Positions 8,206-15,584 of a DNA stretch of 32,306 nt are shown piece by piece. A model generated the notes under the pieces. It ran no database searches. It was not told the origin of the DNA and was given only the letters and a program-made list of their open reading frames with translations. Within the stretch, counting starts at the first letter, position 1; each line of letters opens with the position of its first letter. Origin of the DNA: an uncultured bacterium (GTDB lineage: Bacteria > Verrucomicrobiota > Verrucomicrobiia > CAIQCK01); the NCBI GenBank assembly GCA_903870275.1, contig CAIQCK010000018.1:1-32306 (forward strand), read 5' to 3'. The position numbers and the translations under genes are program-made.

Positions 8206-9582
8206 TTATCCAATATCGAACACGGCGAGACGACGTATCTTCGGAACCGCAACAGTCCTGGATGCGCGAAAACGTATCCTGGCGACTTCGGTGCGAGTGA
8301 CCTGTTGAATCCTCTTATGTCCGACCGAAACGCCGTCGCAGAGTTTCCGCCATGAATTGCCGGGCACAAGACCCTCGATTTCGTATGCCCGCACGCGTTC
8401 GCCCCGCGCAATATCCTCCATCACCATGACGTGATCTATTGGCGCGGGTTTCTTCAACACGAGTTCGACCGTGCCGCCCTCGCCGTGGGTTTCAGCCAGC
8501 GGCGTGTCGAACCGGCGGCGGATCTCCTTCCCGAAGTTGGCGTAGTGGGGCGTGAGCGCTTCCGGAATCAGGCCCGTTGTGTCGGGCGTTGCGTTCAGCA
8601 GCAAATTGCAGTTGCGCCCCACCGACTTGTAATACATGTCCATCAGCCGGTTCAGTGTCTTCTGTTGTTCTTCGTCGTTCGGTTTGTCGAGACGGGTCTG
8701 TCCCTTCCAGAACCAATCGTGTCCGGGCAGTGGGACATCGCATTCGCCGGGATTCCAGATTGCGCCGTCCGGGTCGCCTTGTCCGGGATCGTTCAGCTTC
8801 TTGACGGTGCTCCAGCATGGATAACTGGCGACGCCTTTTTCGTTTCCGATCCATCGGATTCCGCCCGGGGCGGGGCTTTGAAACACAATCGCGTTGGGCT
8901 GATGATTCTTCAGGATGGGAAACAGGTCAGGACCGCCTTGTTCCACCGGCAACACGCCGCCGTCGAACCAGATTTCGGCCAGTTCGCCGTAGTTTGACCA
9001 AAGCTCCGTGAGCATGGTCTCGCACGCCTTGTTGTAATCCTTCTGCTGCCTGTCGCCCCATTTGATGACGCCGGGATTGTCCACGCCCCACCACGCGTTG
9101 CAGGAGACGCTGGCATACAATCCCGGTTTGATCCCGGCTTTCCTGCACGACCCGATGAAATCCCGAACCACGTCACCCTTGCCGCCACGCCATGAGGTTT
9201 GCCCGACGCCATACGGATACGCGTTGCTTTGCCACGACAGAAACCCCGTGCAATGCTTGGCGACGAACACCGCGTATTGGGCGCCCATGGCCTTGGCGAC
9301 CTCGATCCATTGGTCGGTATCCAGTTTGACCGGATTGTAGGTGTTCGCATCCGCGGGCGTTCGCGGCTTCATCTGTCCCGTGAAGGTTGCCATGTCGAAA
9401 TGGATGAAGAGACCCAGCTCCAAATCCTGCCAGGCAATCTGTTGGGGCGTGGGTTTGGCCAAACCGCTCCCGTCATCTGCGCCGGGCAGGGTTTGGCTGA
9501 ACATCGGCGTGGGACACATCCCCGCCCCGACGGTTCCAACCGCCAGTGACTTGCAGAAACTCCTTCGTGTCATGTTCATCAT
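8206..9582 (-). CDS. Alpha-L-fucosidase, GH29 family, Tat-exported
   Basis: The product (458 residues from the ATG at 9582) should release alpha-linked L-fucose outside the cytoplasm. The N terminus MMNMTRRSFCKSLAVGTVGA is a Tat signal with the RR pair before a mild hydrophobic core. GH29 motifs are ELGLFIHFDM (about residue 55), the substrate-loop segment AKHCTGFLSW (about 107) and EIWFDGG, whose Asp at about 207 sits where the catalytic nucleophile lies in the family. The KHxxGF motif has Cys-Thr in place of the common His-Asp. The last 90 residues (VELVLKKPAPIDHVMVMEDI onward) match the C-terminal beta domain often seen after the barrel. An AAGAGA ribosome binding site precedes ATG 9582. 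It follows a second GH29-like gene by 41 bp, so the two are probably one transcript. Confidence 0.9.
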   Translation of the reverse strand: MMNMTRRSFCKSLAVGTVGAGMCPTPMFSQTLPGADDGSGLAKPTPQQIAWQDLELGLFIHFDMATFTGQMKPRTPADANTYNPVKLDTDQWIEVAKAMGAQYAVFVAKHCTGFLSWQSNAYPYGVGQTSWRGGKGDVVRDFIGSCRKAGIKPGLYASVSCNAWWGVDNPGVIKWGDRQQKDYNKACETMLTELWSNYGELAEIWFDGGVLPVEQGGPDLFPILKNHQPNAIVFQSPAPGGIRWIGNEKGVASYPCWSTVKKLNDPGQGDPDGAIWNPGECDVPLPGHDWFWKGQTRLDKPNDEEQQKTLNRLMDMYYKSVGRNCNLLLNATPDTTGLIPEALTPHYANFGKEIRRRFDTPLAETHGEGGTVELVLKKPAPIDHVMVMEDIARGERVRAYEIEGLVPGNSWRKLCDGVSVGHKRIQQVTRTEVARIRFRASRTVAVPKIRRLAVFDIG

Positions 9583-9623
9583 CGTCTCTTTGGTTTCGTG
9601 CCGCTCCATGCCCGGACCCGCTG

Positions 9624-10652
9624 CTATGTTTTGAGGCTCGCTCCCAATCGACGCAACTGTTCCACCGACACCGGGGCCATCGTCCCGTCTTGATAGATAC
9701 CGATGTTGAAGGTCATCGGGGCCTGATGCGCATTGCAACTGCGAACGCAGGCGATGACCTCGTCGTCCGGATAGAGCGGTTGCGGAACCTCCGTGTTCCG
9801 TTTCGAGTGAACCCAACCCCGATAGTCCAGGCAAGTCCAGCCAAACCATTGCAGGCCGTTATTGAGATAGCGGCTCGTCGCCGGGGTCTTGAGATTGACC
9901 AACTCCCCGGCCCAGTAGTCCTGATGGGCCGTGTAGAGATAGGTCTGGGCGACGCCGGCGTTGTAGGTCACGAGCCGGGATGGGCAACCCGTCTTGGCTG
10001 CCGCGGTGAACCGGTCCCACGGGAACTGGAAGCCGGTCATGTCTGTGGTCACGGAGTTGTGCGGCCCTCGCGGATCGAGGGAGTAGGAGCTGTCGAACCA
10101 CCACGCCTTGATCTTCCGGCCATACCGTTCTCCCATCCAAGCCACGATCTCCATCAGGTTCCTGGCGAGAACGGTTTTGTCCTGTCCGTCATAACCGACC
10201 GCCTTTCGCCACTCGGGATCATCCCGGCCATTGCAGGAGTGATTCCAATACACCAGCAGCGGCAGGCCGTGAGCGGCAAGCGCGTCCGCTAGTTCGCCGA
10301 TCAAATCCCGTTTGCAGGTTCGCCCGGGCAGCAGGCGATCAATCACCGGGTGCGGGGCGGGAAGCATTTGCAGGGCGTGGGCGGCCGTGAAAAGAACGTA
10401 GTCGGCCCCGGCATCCCGAACCTGTCCCACGAACGCCTTCAGATTGAAGGCATCAACGGCGCGCTGAAATGGCAAAGGTTCACCGTGCCGGGGAACGGTC
10501 TGCGCCGTCCAGTGAACGCCAATCCCATAACGGCACTTCGCCAGCCAGTCGGTATTGGCGCGGGTGTAACCGGTCGATTCGTCCGCCATCAACGGAATCG
10601 CCTGCATTCCCAGCCCGGCCAATGCAACGCGTGTGAATTCGCGGCGATTCAT
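9624..10652 (-). CDS. GH29-like fucosidase-family protein, Tat-exported
   Basis: The 342-residue product starts at the ATG at 10652, preceded by AGAGGA, and has the Tat signal MNRREFTRVALAGLGMQAIP. The barrel shows YGIGVHWT, DYVLFTAAHA, PLLVYWNHSC and IKAWWFDSSY. The Asp near residue 187 in WWFD is where the GH29 nucleophile is expected, though the family's WFDG is WFDS here. The HxxGF substrate loop seen in the downstream paralogue is replaced by AAHALQM, so the substrate or even activity may differ. The protein lacks the C-terminal beta domain of the neighbour. It is the first gene of a two-gene minus-strand unit with the GH29 enzyme. An alternative is a catalytically changed sugar-binding relative. 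Confidence 0.8.
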   Translation of the reverse strand: MNRREFTRVALAGLGMQAIPLMADESTGYTRANTDWLAKCRYGIGVHWTAQTVPRHGEPLPFQRAVDAFNLKAFVGQVRDAGADYVLFTAAHALQMLPAPHPVIDRLLPGRTCKRDLIGELADALAAHGLPLLVYWNHSCNGRDDPEWRKAVGYDGQDKTVLARNLMEIVAWMGERYGRKIKAWWFDSSYSLDPRGPHNSVTTDMTGFQFPWDRFTAAAKTGCPSRLVTYNAGVAQTYLYTAHQDYWAGELVNLKTPATSRYLNNGLQWFGWTCLDYRGWVHSKRNTEVPQPLYPDDEVIACVRSCNAHQAPMTFNIGIYQDGTMAPVSVEQLRRLGASLKT

Positions 10653-10907
10653 GGCGATTCCTCTATTGGCCAACCGGACCATATATCTTTCGGGCTTGTG
10701 TTGTGTTAAAGCGGCTGGTGTTGAGTGTATGGAGGAGGGTCTGGATTTGTCCATCTCAACCGATCTTCGCATGATCCTCTGCCGATTGTCAGAAAAGCAG
10801 TATGGACGCTATGTATCAAGCGTTCGCCGCTGATCGTGTATACGTCGCTATACGGGTAAAACGGAATTAAGGGCCCACGGGGTTTGTTCGCGCCAGGGTG
10901 ATGAGAT

Positions 10908-11103
10908 TCATGTGAGTGGCCCGCCGCAAGTCATCTGTCTGGCAGGGCAGAACTTCATCTGCTCTGGTGGATATGGTTTCAGCCACGGCAGCAACCTGGC
11001 CGCATCCAGCACCAGCGGATCAAGCAAAACGTCTTCGGCTCAGATACGCGAGTTCTTCGGCGATAACACCTGGCTGACATTGCTCGTGTGCCGGGATTCC
11101 GAC
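10908..11103 (-). pseudogene. Possible decayed SRAP (YedK/HMCES-like) gene remnant
   Basis: Reading the minus strand toward the TGA at 10908-10910 gives LLDPLVLDAARLLPWLKPYP followed by PEQMKFCPARQM. This resembles the SRAP C-terminal segment, which usually reads WLDP, then LL-PYPAEEM and a PV-x-VN tail. Just upstream, in another frame, IPAHEQCQPGVIAEELAYL resembles the SRAP IHDRMPVIL-x-EE segment. The two pieces are separated by a frameshift with stop codons, and no N-terminal half with the catalytic Cys2 is visible in the 300 bp beyond. SRAP proteins form crosslinks with abasic sites in single-stranded DNA. I make this call at low confidence from motif likeness alone. Confidence 0.3.
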
Positions 11104-11398
11104 GTTGACTGACCTCGAAAACGCCATCGCTCATCATGCGAGGCGCCAGACCATGCCGTCACAACCTCTGGAAATCCTTACGACAAAGGGCAGGGAAGCC
11201 ATGAGCTGAAGCCTCACGATGATTGTGACAACAATCCATCTGCACTTGCATCGGACGTGAATGCGACTAGGTTGCGGAAGTGTTCAAGCAATACCGTGAA
11301 CAACAACAAACTGGCAATCCAGCAGGCGATTTCCAAACGTGCCACGCGATCACTCGTGATGCGGCCGGGAGATTTGTTGTGATTGTTTTGGCCTTGCC
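11104..11398. other. Gene-free stretch
   Basis: I see no convincing open frame on either strand between the possible SRAP remnant and the TPR gene. The two overlapping minus-strand frames here have atypical composition, and one reads across the start of the TPR gene. The bases just before 11399 contain no strong ribosome binding site. Confidence 0.5.
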
Positions 11399-12184
11399 GT
11401 GAAACGCCGGACGTTCCCAATCAAATTGCCAGTGTGGTGCGCGTTGACATTCCTTTTCGGCACGAGTGGCGCTTACGCGCAATTGCCGGCGCTTTACCAG
11501 CCGCCGACGCTGGCTCAAGCGGCGGACCGCGCTCATCAACTCTTCGACGAGAGCCGCCTGCATTGGCTCTGCCAAACCAACAACGCCGAGTCAGCCTGCA
11601 AGTTTGGACACGCCTGTTTCGACTGGGCCGAGTTCGCTGCCGGGGCTTCGCAACGCGTCGCCATTGCCCGGGAAGGCATTGCCGCCTGCCGTTGTGCCAC
11701 GCAACTCAAGCCTCAGCTCGGTGCGGCCCATTACTACTTTGCGATGAACCTGGGCCAGATTGCGGAAACCCGACCCTTGGGCGTGTTGAAACTGGTCCGG
11801 GACATGGAAGCAGAATTCAAGACTGCCGCCGATCTCGATCCGGCATTCGACTACGCCGGTCCGTGGCGGTCGCTGGGCGAACTCTACCGCGATGCGCCCG
11901 GTCCGCCCTTCAGCATCGGCAATCACGTCAAAGCGCGCGACTATCTCAACAAAGCTGTCGCGCTCCGGCCCGATTATCCTGGCAACCAAATCGCGCTGCT
12001 GGAAGCCTGCCTCAAGCTCGGCGAGCGAAACACTGTGAAACTGCGGCTCCCCGACGTGGAACGCATCCTGCACGAGGCTCGCGAGCAATTAACAGGCGTC
12101 GAATGGGCACAGTTCTGGCAAGACTGGGAGATCCGCTGGGACAAACTCCAACGACGCATGGGTGCGGTGACGGCGAAGAAGTAA
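11399..12184 (+). CDS. Secreted tetratricopeptide-repeat protein
   Basis: A GTG at 11399 starts a 261-residue product with a basic n-region (MKRRTFPIKLP), a hydrophobic core and a cleavage-like end TSGAYAQ, so it is exported. The mature part is all helical with TPR-like spacing: AIAREGIAACRCATQLKPQL, then GAAHYYFAMNLGQIAE, FKTAADLDPAFDYAGPWRSL, and ARDYLNKAVALRPDYPGNQ. The pattern recalls the TPR proteins linked with TRAP-type transport (TatT-like), but no transporter genes are next to it. The role is probably a scaffold for protein contacts in the periplasm. A TGA at 11357 fixes the upper limit of the frame. It stands alone on the plus strand, flanked by gene-poor DNA. Confidence 0.78.
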   Translation: MKRRTFPIKLPVWCALTFLFGTSGAYAQLPALYQPPTLAQAADRAHQLFDESRLHWLCQTNNAESACKFGHACFDWAEFAAGASQRVAIAREGIAACRCATQLKPQLGAAHYYFAMNLGQIAETRPLGVLKLVRDMEAEFKTAADLDPAFDYAGPWRSLGELYRDAPGPPFSIGNHVKARDYLNKAVALRPDYPGNQIALLEACLKLGERNTVKLRLPDVERILHEAREQLTGVEWAQFWQDWEIRWDKLQRRMGAVTAKK

Positions 12185-12343
12185 CGTGGCGAAGAGGTTG
12201 TTTTTTCTATCCGGACGAACATTCATGTCACCGCCCAGAATCGAAGTGCGTAATCCGACGAACAACGAGCCATGCGTAATCTTGAATCGGAACACTGTTC
12301 AACGGCGTATGAGGAACGAGGACTGCGGGGAGTGCAAAGAATT

Positions 12344-12392
12344 AGCACAGCGTGTGATTTTCACATCAGCTTTTCAGCTTTCACGCTGTGCT
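12344..12392 (+). other. 11-bp perfect inverted repeat with tandem 8-bp repeats in the loop
   Basis: AGCACAGCGTG at 12344-12354 is exactly complementary to CACGCTGTGCT at 12382-12392. The 27-base loop contains TCAGCTTT twice in tandem. It lies 160 bp after the TPR gene and lacks a T-run, so a simple terminator is unlikely. It could be a small structured RNA or a binding site. A repeat of this length in such spacing can arise by chance about once in a window this size. Confidence 0.4.
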
Positions 12393-12458
12393 GGGTATGA
12401 TTTGCCACCACTGGAGGATTAAGCAAGGGGCGATGTCAGGATGGGCTGATCACGCCAT

Positions 12459-12701
12459 TCACATTTTTGCGCCGTTTTGCTTCAGCTTCTTGAATTGTCT
12501 GGGCCAGGACATGGGCGGTGACAAACACATGCCGTCTTGACGGACAAACGCACAGACATTCGGCATACAGTTCTTGCAGCAAACCGCAGGTTGTGACTGG
12601 CGGCAGCCAACTGTGTGCTGAAGCGTGTCCTTGGGGCGTAGTGGAGCGTGACAGGCCTTGGCGTTATCTTTGAGTAGAATCATTTGTTTGAGGGACGGCA
12701 C
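12459..12701 (-). CDS. Cys-rich small protein, possibly N-terminally eroded
   Basis: The 80-residue frame encodes KACHAPLRPKDTLQHTVGC, then CCKNCMPNVCAFVRQDGMC and PPMSWPRQFKKLKQ. The regular Cys spacing and the coherent CAFV-R-DG-MC-x-x-PP-x-SW segment look like a real conserved small protein and not a random frame, and I recall similar short hypothetical proteins in Verrucomicrobiota. It has no signal peptide or membrane segment and may bind metal. The GTG at 12701 has no obvious ribosome binding site, and the frame continues open to a stop near 12738-12740 without ATG, so the start is doubtful and the 5' end may be missing. Confidence 0.45.
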   Translation of the reverse strand: MPSLKQMILLKDNAKACHAPLRPKDTLQHTVGCRQSQPAVCCKNCMPNVCAFVRQDGMCLSPPMSWPRQFKKLKQNGAKM

Positions 12702-12778
12702 ATCCGTCGGTTGTTGCGCCGTTATTGGGCAGACGATTCATCAACAACCAGTTTATGCCTGGAGTTTGGTCTGTCACA

Positions 12779-12820
12779 ATTCGGGGAATTCCCGATACGC
12801 ATTATCGGGGGAAACCCGAT
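12779..12820. promoter_or_regulatory. Two tandem near-palindromes (TCGGGGAATTCCCGA and ATCGGGGGAAACCCGAT)
   Basis: Bases 12781-12795 read TCGGGGAATTCCCGA, a palindrome but for one inserted G. Bases 12804-12820 read ATCGGGGGAAACCCGAT, with ATCGGG and CCCGAT arms. CCCGATA/TATCGGG also pair across the junction. The pair sits about 190 bp upstream of the DUF5666/DUF1080-like fusion gene and could be a dimeric repressor or activator site. The regulator is not identified. Confidence 0.4.
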
Positions 12821-13006
12821 GCCGTACACGATGAGAAATGGTAGACGCTCGGGATGAGGCGGGCAAACGGCACAGAACAGCTGTCAGTGGAATTGTCAGT
12901 ATGCGAGCAATGGAAGTGGCGGGAGCTTGCCGTATAGGGGAGTTGGTTTGAGTGGACACGCGGTGCTGGGTGTCGTATGAAACGGTCACCAAGAGGAGCG
13001 ATTACG

Positions 13007-14125
13007 ATGAAAACTGTGATGCTGACCGGTGGTATTGTGGCAACTGTTCTGGGGTTGATGATCGCTGATGTGATGGCCCAAGTCCCAGGGCCTAATCCGG
13101 ATGGCGCTGCTATTGAAAGTCCGTTCAAAGGCGTTGTGGTCAATATCAATCCCGTCGGATTGATCGTGAAGGGCGAACCCAATCCGACAAATCCTCCTAC
13201 CAACAAAACCAGCGTCAGTTTAAAAAACAATCTGGAATCCCGGAGTATTCATTTTGCCATCAAAGGCGCGCGAATCACTCGCGGCGGCTGGCGTCCGTGT
13301 GAGCTGAAAGACCTCCAGAAGGGTGACACAGTCACCATCACGTTTACGCCGCCCAAGCAAGGCAGTTCCAAGTTTGTCGCGACCCAAGTCGATATAACCA
13401 AGATCGTAATGTTCGCCGCCGACAAACAGATGATTCTCAGCAAGCCCGGGAAGTTGCTGTTCGAGGACGACTTCTCGCGTGCCGAGATGCCCCCGCCGTG
13501 GAAGGTCGGGAAAGGTTTTTGGGAGATCCATAACGGTGTTGTCACGGCGGCGGAGAATCCCGACGATCATCACGGTGCCTACGCCTACGCCGACCCGCGT
13601 TTCCCCTATAAGGACATCATGGCCGAGTTCTCCTTCAAATTTGACGGCTCCACGGCCTGCCACTTGATGATGGAAGACAGCAACTACAAGGACGCCCATG
13701 CCGGCCATATCATCCGCGCCACGATCACACCCAATTCGGTGCAACTCGCCGATTCCAAGTTCGGGGGCATGAAGAATGAAATTTATGAGAAGATGAAGGA
13801 CCCCAGCACGACGGCAGAAGAGAAGAAGCGAATCCAGGAAAGCATCAAGGACAAGGCTGCTTCCTTCAAGATCGCCTTGGACCCCGCCAAGTGGCACCAA
13901 GCCCGCGTGGAAGTCGTCGGTGACGAGATGCTGATCAGCATTGATGCCCAACCCGTCGGCTACCTCAAGTCTGAAGGCGTAAACCACCCCACCAAGAACA
14001 TGGTCGGCTTCACAGTCGCCGGCAAGTCCACCCAGCTGGACAACGTGAAGGTCTGGGACGCAATCGCCCGTCCCGACTGGCCCAGAATCCGCTCTGATGT
14101 CCTGTCGGCACTACAGAAGCAGTAA
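13007..14125 (+). CDS. Secreted fusion of DUF5666-like and DUF1080/LamG-like domains
   Basis: The ATG at 13007 has an AGAGGAG site 8 bp upstream and gives a 372-residue product with a signal peptide (MKTVMLTGGIVATVLGLM, ending VMAQ). An in-frame ATG at 12977 is an alternative. Residues 25-130 form a beta-rich domain (ESPFKGVVVNINPVGLIVKG, then CELKDLQKGDTVTITF and KQGSSKFVATQVDI), close to the stand-alone protein at 14845-15267. Residues 145-365 (KLLFEDDFSRAEMPPPWKVG to QLDNVKVWDA) are a concanavalin-like sandwich of the DUF1080/LamG kind. Some DUF1080 proteins act on 3-keto-sugars, but no catalytic residue can be assigned from sequence here. Carbohydrate binding or hydrolysis outside the cell is the likely role. 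Confidence 0.78.
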   Translation: MKTVMLTGGIVATVLGLMIADVMAQVPGPNPDGAAIESPFKGVVVNINPVGLIVKGEPNPTNPPTNKTSVSLKNNLESRSIHFAIKGARITRGGWRPCELKDLQKGDTVTITFTPPKQGSSKFVATQVDITKIVMFAADKQMILSKPGKLLFEDDFSRAEMPPPWKVGKGFWEIHNGVVTAAENPDDHHGAYAYADPRFPYKDIMAEFSFKFDGSTACHLMMEDSNYKDAHAGHIIRATITPNSVQLADSKFGGMKNEIYEKMKDPSTTAEEKKRIQESIKDKAASFKIALDPAKWHQARVEVVGDEMLISIDAQPVGYLKSEGVNHPTKNMVGFTVAGKSTQLDNVKVWDAIARPDWPRIRSDVLSALQKQ

Positions 14126-14220
14126 AAACGGTTTTGCTCATACAACAGTCGGCCACATCGGTCGCCGGTGAATTGACGATTTGGCTGGCCGGCAAGTGAT
14201 TTGACGCGAGCGCTTTTGTT

Positions 14221-14745
14221 TTACTGTGGCGGCGGCTTCTCGCCATTGCGCCTGACCTGTCCCTTGCCAGCAACTTCCTCATAAAGCGGGACGACGTAGC
14301 GGATCAGGTTGCGGCCAACGAACGAGCCATGTGAGAATGGCCTGCCTGGGAAACCGATGGGCAGCAGGCCCACGAACACGATGATCGTGGAGCCGAGCAC
14401 GAGCGCACGAACACCGCGTACGATGGCCCCGCCGCGCCTCTGCAGTGTTTCGTCGAAGAATCGCTGCTCCACCCAGGTGCGTAACCGGACACGGAATTGC
14501 CGCACCAGCCACCATGCCACGAACATGACTGTGAGCACTCCCGGCGCGTGTGTGTTCAGACCGAACAGGTGTGTCACATCCTTGAGCGCCCACCCCATCC
14601 AGCGATTGAGGCCGTAGCCGGCCAGCACCGGCATCAGGACATTGATCAGCCGTGGCACTTCAGCCGCCAATCCGTGTGAATAACCGCGATAGACGCTGTA
14701 GCCGATGTAAAGCAGCAGCAGGATATCGAGCAGGTTGAAGTCCAT
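14221..14745 (-). CDS. CvpA-family membrane protein
   Basis: The 174-residue product opens with MDFNLLDILLLLYIGYSVYR and G-Y-S-H-G-L, the D-x-x-LL...G...G pattern of CvpA (colicin V production) family proteins. Four hydrophobic segments can be traced at about residues 5-22, 33-48, 66-83 and 108-127, ending in a Pro-rich polar tail. The family is implicated in secretion or envelope homeostasis. The protein is slightly shorter than some relatives but complete from start to stop. It is followed, 100 bp upstream on the same strand, by the DUF5666-like gene and is convergent with the DUF5666/DUF1080-like fusion gene. Confidence 0.75.
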   Translation of the reverse strand: MDFNLLDILLLLYIGYSVYRGYSHGLAAEVPRLINVLMPVLAGYGLNRWMGWALKDVTHLFGLNTHAPGVLTVMFVAWWLVRQFRVRLRTWVEQRFFDETLQRRGGAIVRGVRALVLGSTIIVFVGLLPIGFPGRPFSHGSFVGRNLIRYVVPLYEEVAGKGQVRRNGEKPPPQ

Positions 14746-14844
14746 GTGGCAGTGATTATTTCATACAGTGGGCGCAGGGTGCGAGGGATGTGGGTGAAAG
14801 GCAGAAGAGACGAACATCGGAGTGGCTCGAAAAGACGAGTCCGG

Positions 14845-15267
14845 TCACTTGGAAGCGCCATGTCCCTTGCTGGTGATAACCACTTTCATGGCGATGAACT
14901 TGGTACTGCCTTGTTTGGGCGCTGTAAATTCGATCATGGCTGAATCACCCTTCCTGATGTCTTTCAGTGTGCACGGCTTGTCGTCGCGAGTGAACGTGGC
15001 GCTCTTGACGGAAAAATCAACGTCCTGACGCTCCGTTTTGGATTCTGTGGCGTTGCCGTTGGCTTTGTATGCGCGACGGGGGGTCAGCGTGACCTCGCCG
15101 TTGGCGGTCAATGAGGTGGGAGTTGCGCTGACGACGACGCCTGTGAACGGACTTTCAACGATAATGGCATACGAGCCGGGCCGTCCGGGCGCCTGCGCCA
15201 CCGCATCCGGGATCATCCAACTCAACACCGCTGTCCCAATTCCAACAATCAGTTTCGCAGTTGTCAT
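14845..15267 (-). CDS. Secreted stand-alone DUF5666-like domain protein
   Basis: The ATG at 15267 is preceded by GGAGAG and yields a 140-residue product with a signal peptide (MTTAKLIVGIGTAVLSWMIP, ending AVAQ). The remainder aligns along its length with residues 20-135 of the fusion protein at 13007-14125: VESPFTGVVV, then CTLKDIRKGDSAMIEFTAPK and KFIAMKVVITSK. The fold is probably a small beta barrel, similar to DUF5666 proteins with a D-x-x-x-G-D turn before the last strands. The similarity extends upstream to GTCGTATGAAACGG at 15288-15301 (minus strand), which recurs before the fusion gene, so the two arose by duplication that included 5' flank. The function is unknown. Confidence 0.72.
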   Translation of the reverse strand: MTTAKLIVGIGTAVLSWMIPDAVAQAPGRPGSYAIIVESPFTGVVVSATPTSLTANGEVTLTPRRAYKANGNATESKTERQDVDFSVKSATFTRDDKPCTLKDIRKGDSAMIEFTAPKQGSTKFIAMKVVITSKGHGASK

Positions 15268-15365
15268 CCATCTCTCCGGTTGTGGCCGTTTCATACGACG
15301 GCGAGCCACTCATGTCCATTCGAAAACCCCCGCTCAGACCTGCATCCAGGGTGGCAGAAAACCAG

Positions 15366-15513
15366 CAGACGGTTTTGACGTGGATCAGGAAGCCGTGGTT
15401 CGAGTGCAATGGCAACTCGGGGATTCCAACCGCGTTTCTTTTTTTACCGGGCGGGAACCTGATGTGATGTCAGGTATTTTTATTGGGTCGCTCGGCCGTG
15501 TTTTTCGGCTCAA
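15366..15513 (+). repeat. Shared leader element, copy A (5' of DegT-type gene)
   Basis: This segment aligns over about 145 bp with 21887-22030. Both contain GACGTG-ATCAGGAAGCCGTGG, then CGCGTCTTTT or a close variant, a TGTCAGGT block and GCTCGGCC-TGTTTT-CGGCTC. In both places it lies in a divergent intergenic region pointing into the plus-strand gene. Copy B has an in-frame stop and indels relative to copy A, so protein coding is not conserved and the element is probably regulatory or a mobile intergenic sequence. Confidence 0.8.
15457..15484 (+). terminator. Hairpin plus U-run inside the leader (attenuator-like)
   Basis: ACCTGA and TCAGGT flank a 7-base loop at 15457-15475 and are followed by ATTTTTATT. 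A six-pair stem with a U-run is a weak intrinsic terminator. It lies upstream of the DegT start and within shared leader copy A. Copy B keeps part of the stem but has GTTCCCGTT in place of the U-run. It may act as an attenuator in copy A only. Confidence 0.3.
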
Positions 15514-15584
15514 CTTTCCGATTGATGCTCGACGGGCTTCAGGCGTAATCTGCGCGCGTTCGTGGAGAAATAAAGGATGAATGT
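15514..15584 (+). repeat. Shared leader element, start-proximal block of copy A
   Basis: This stretch is the counterpart of 6104-6170. It ends in GTGGAG, a spacer and ATG at 15577, matching the Shine-Dalgarno and ATG of copy C. In both loci this ATG is in frame with a downstream Met that begins the signal peptide, which supports translation from the leader ATG. Confidence 0.7.

Noticed and set aside
10836..10856. GTATA/TATAC short inverted repeat upstream of the fucosidase pair
   Set aside because: Only five pairs, about 185 bp from the start; too weak to list as an operator.
12186..12422. A 78-residue open frame after the TPR gene
   Set aside because: It starts inside DNA with no ribosome binding site, crosses the inverted repeat, and shows no protein-like pattern.
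15038..15580. A 180-codon plus-strand frame covering the DegT leader
   Set aside because: Its first half is antisense to the DUF5666-like gene and the shared leader copy B breaks the frame with a stop and indels, so it is not coding.
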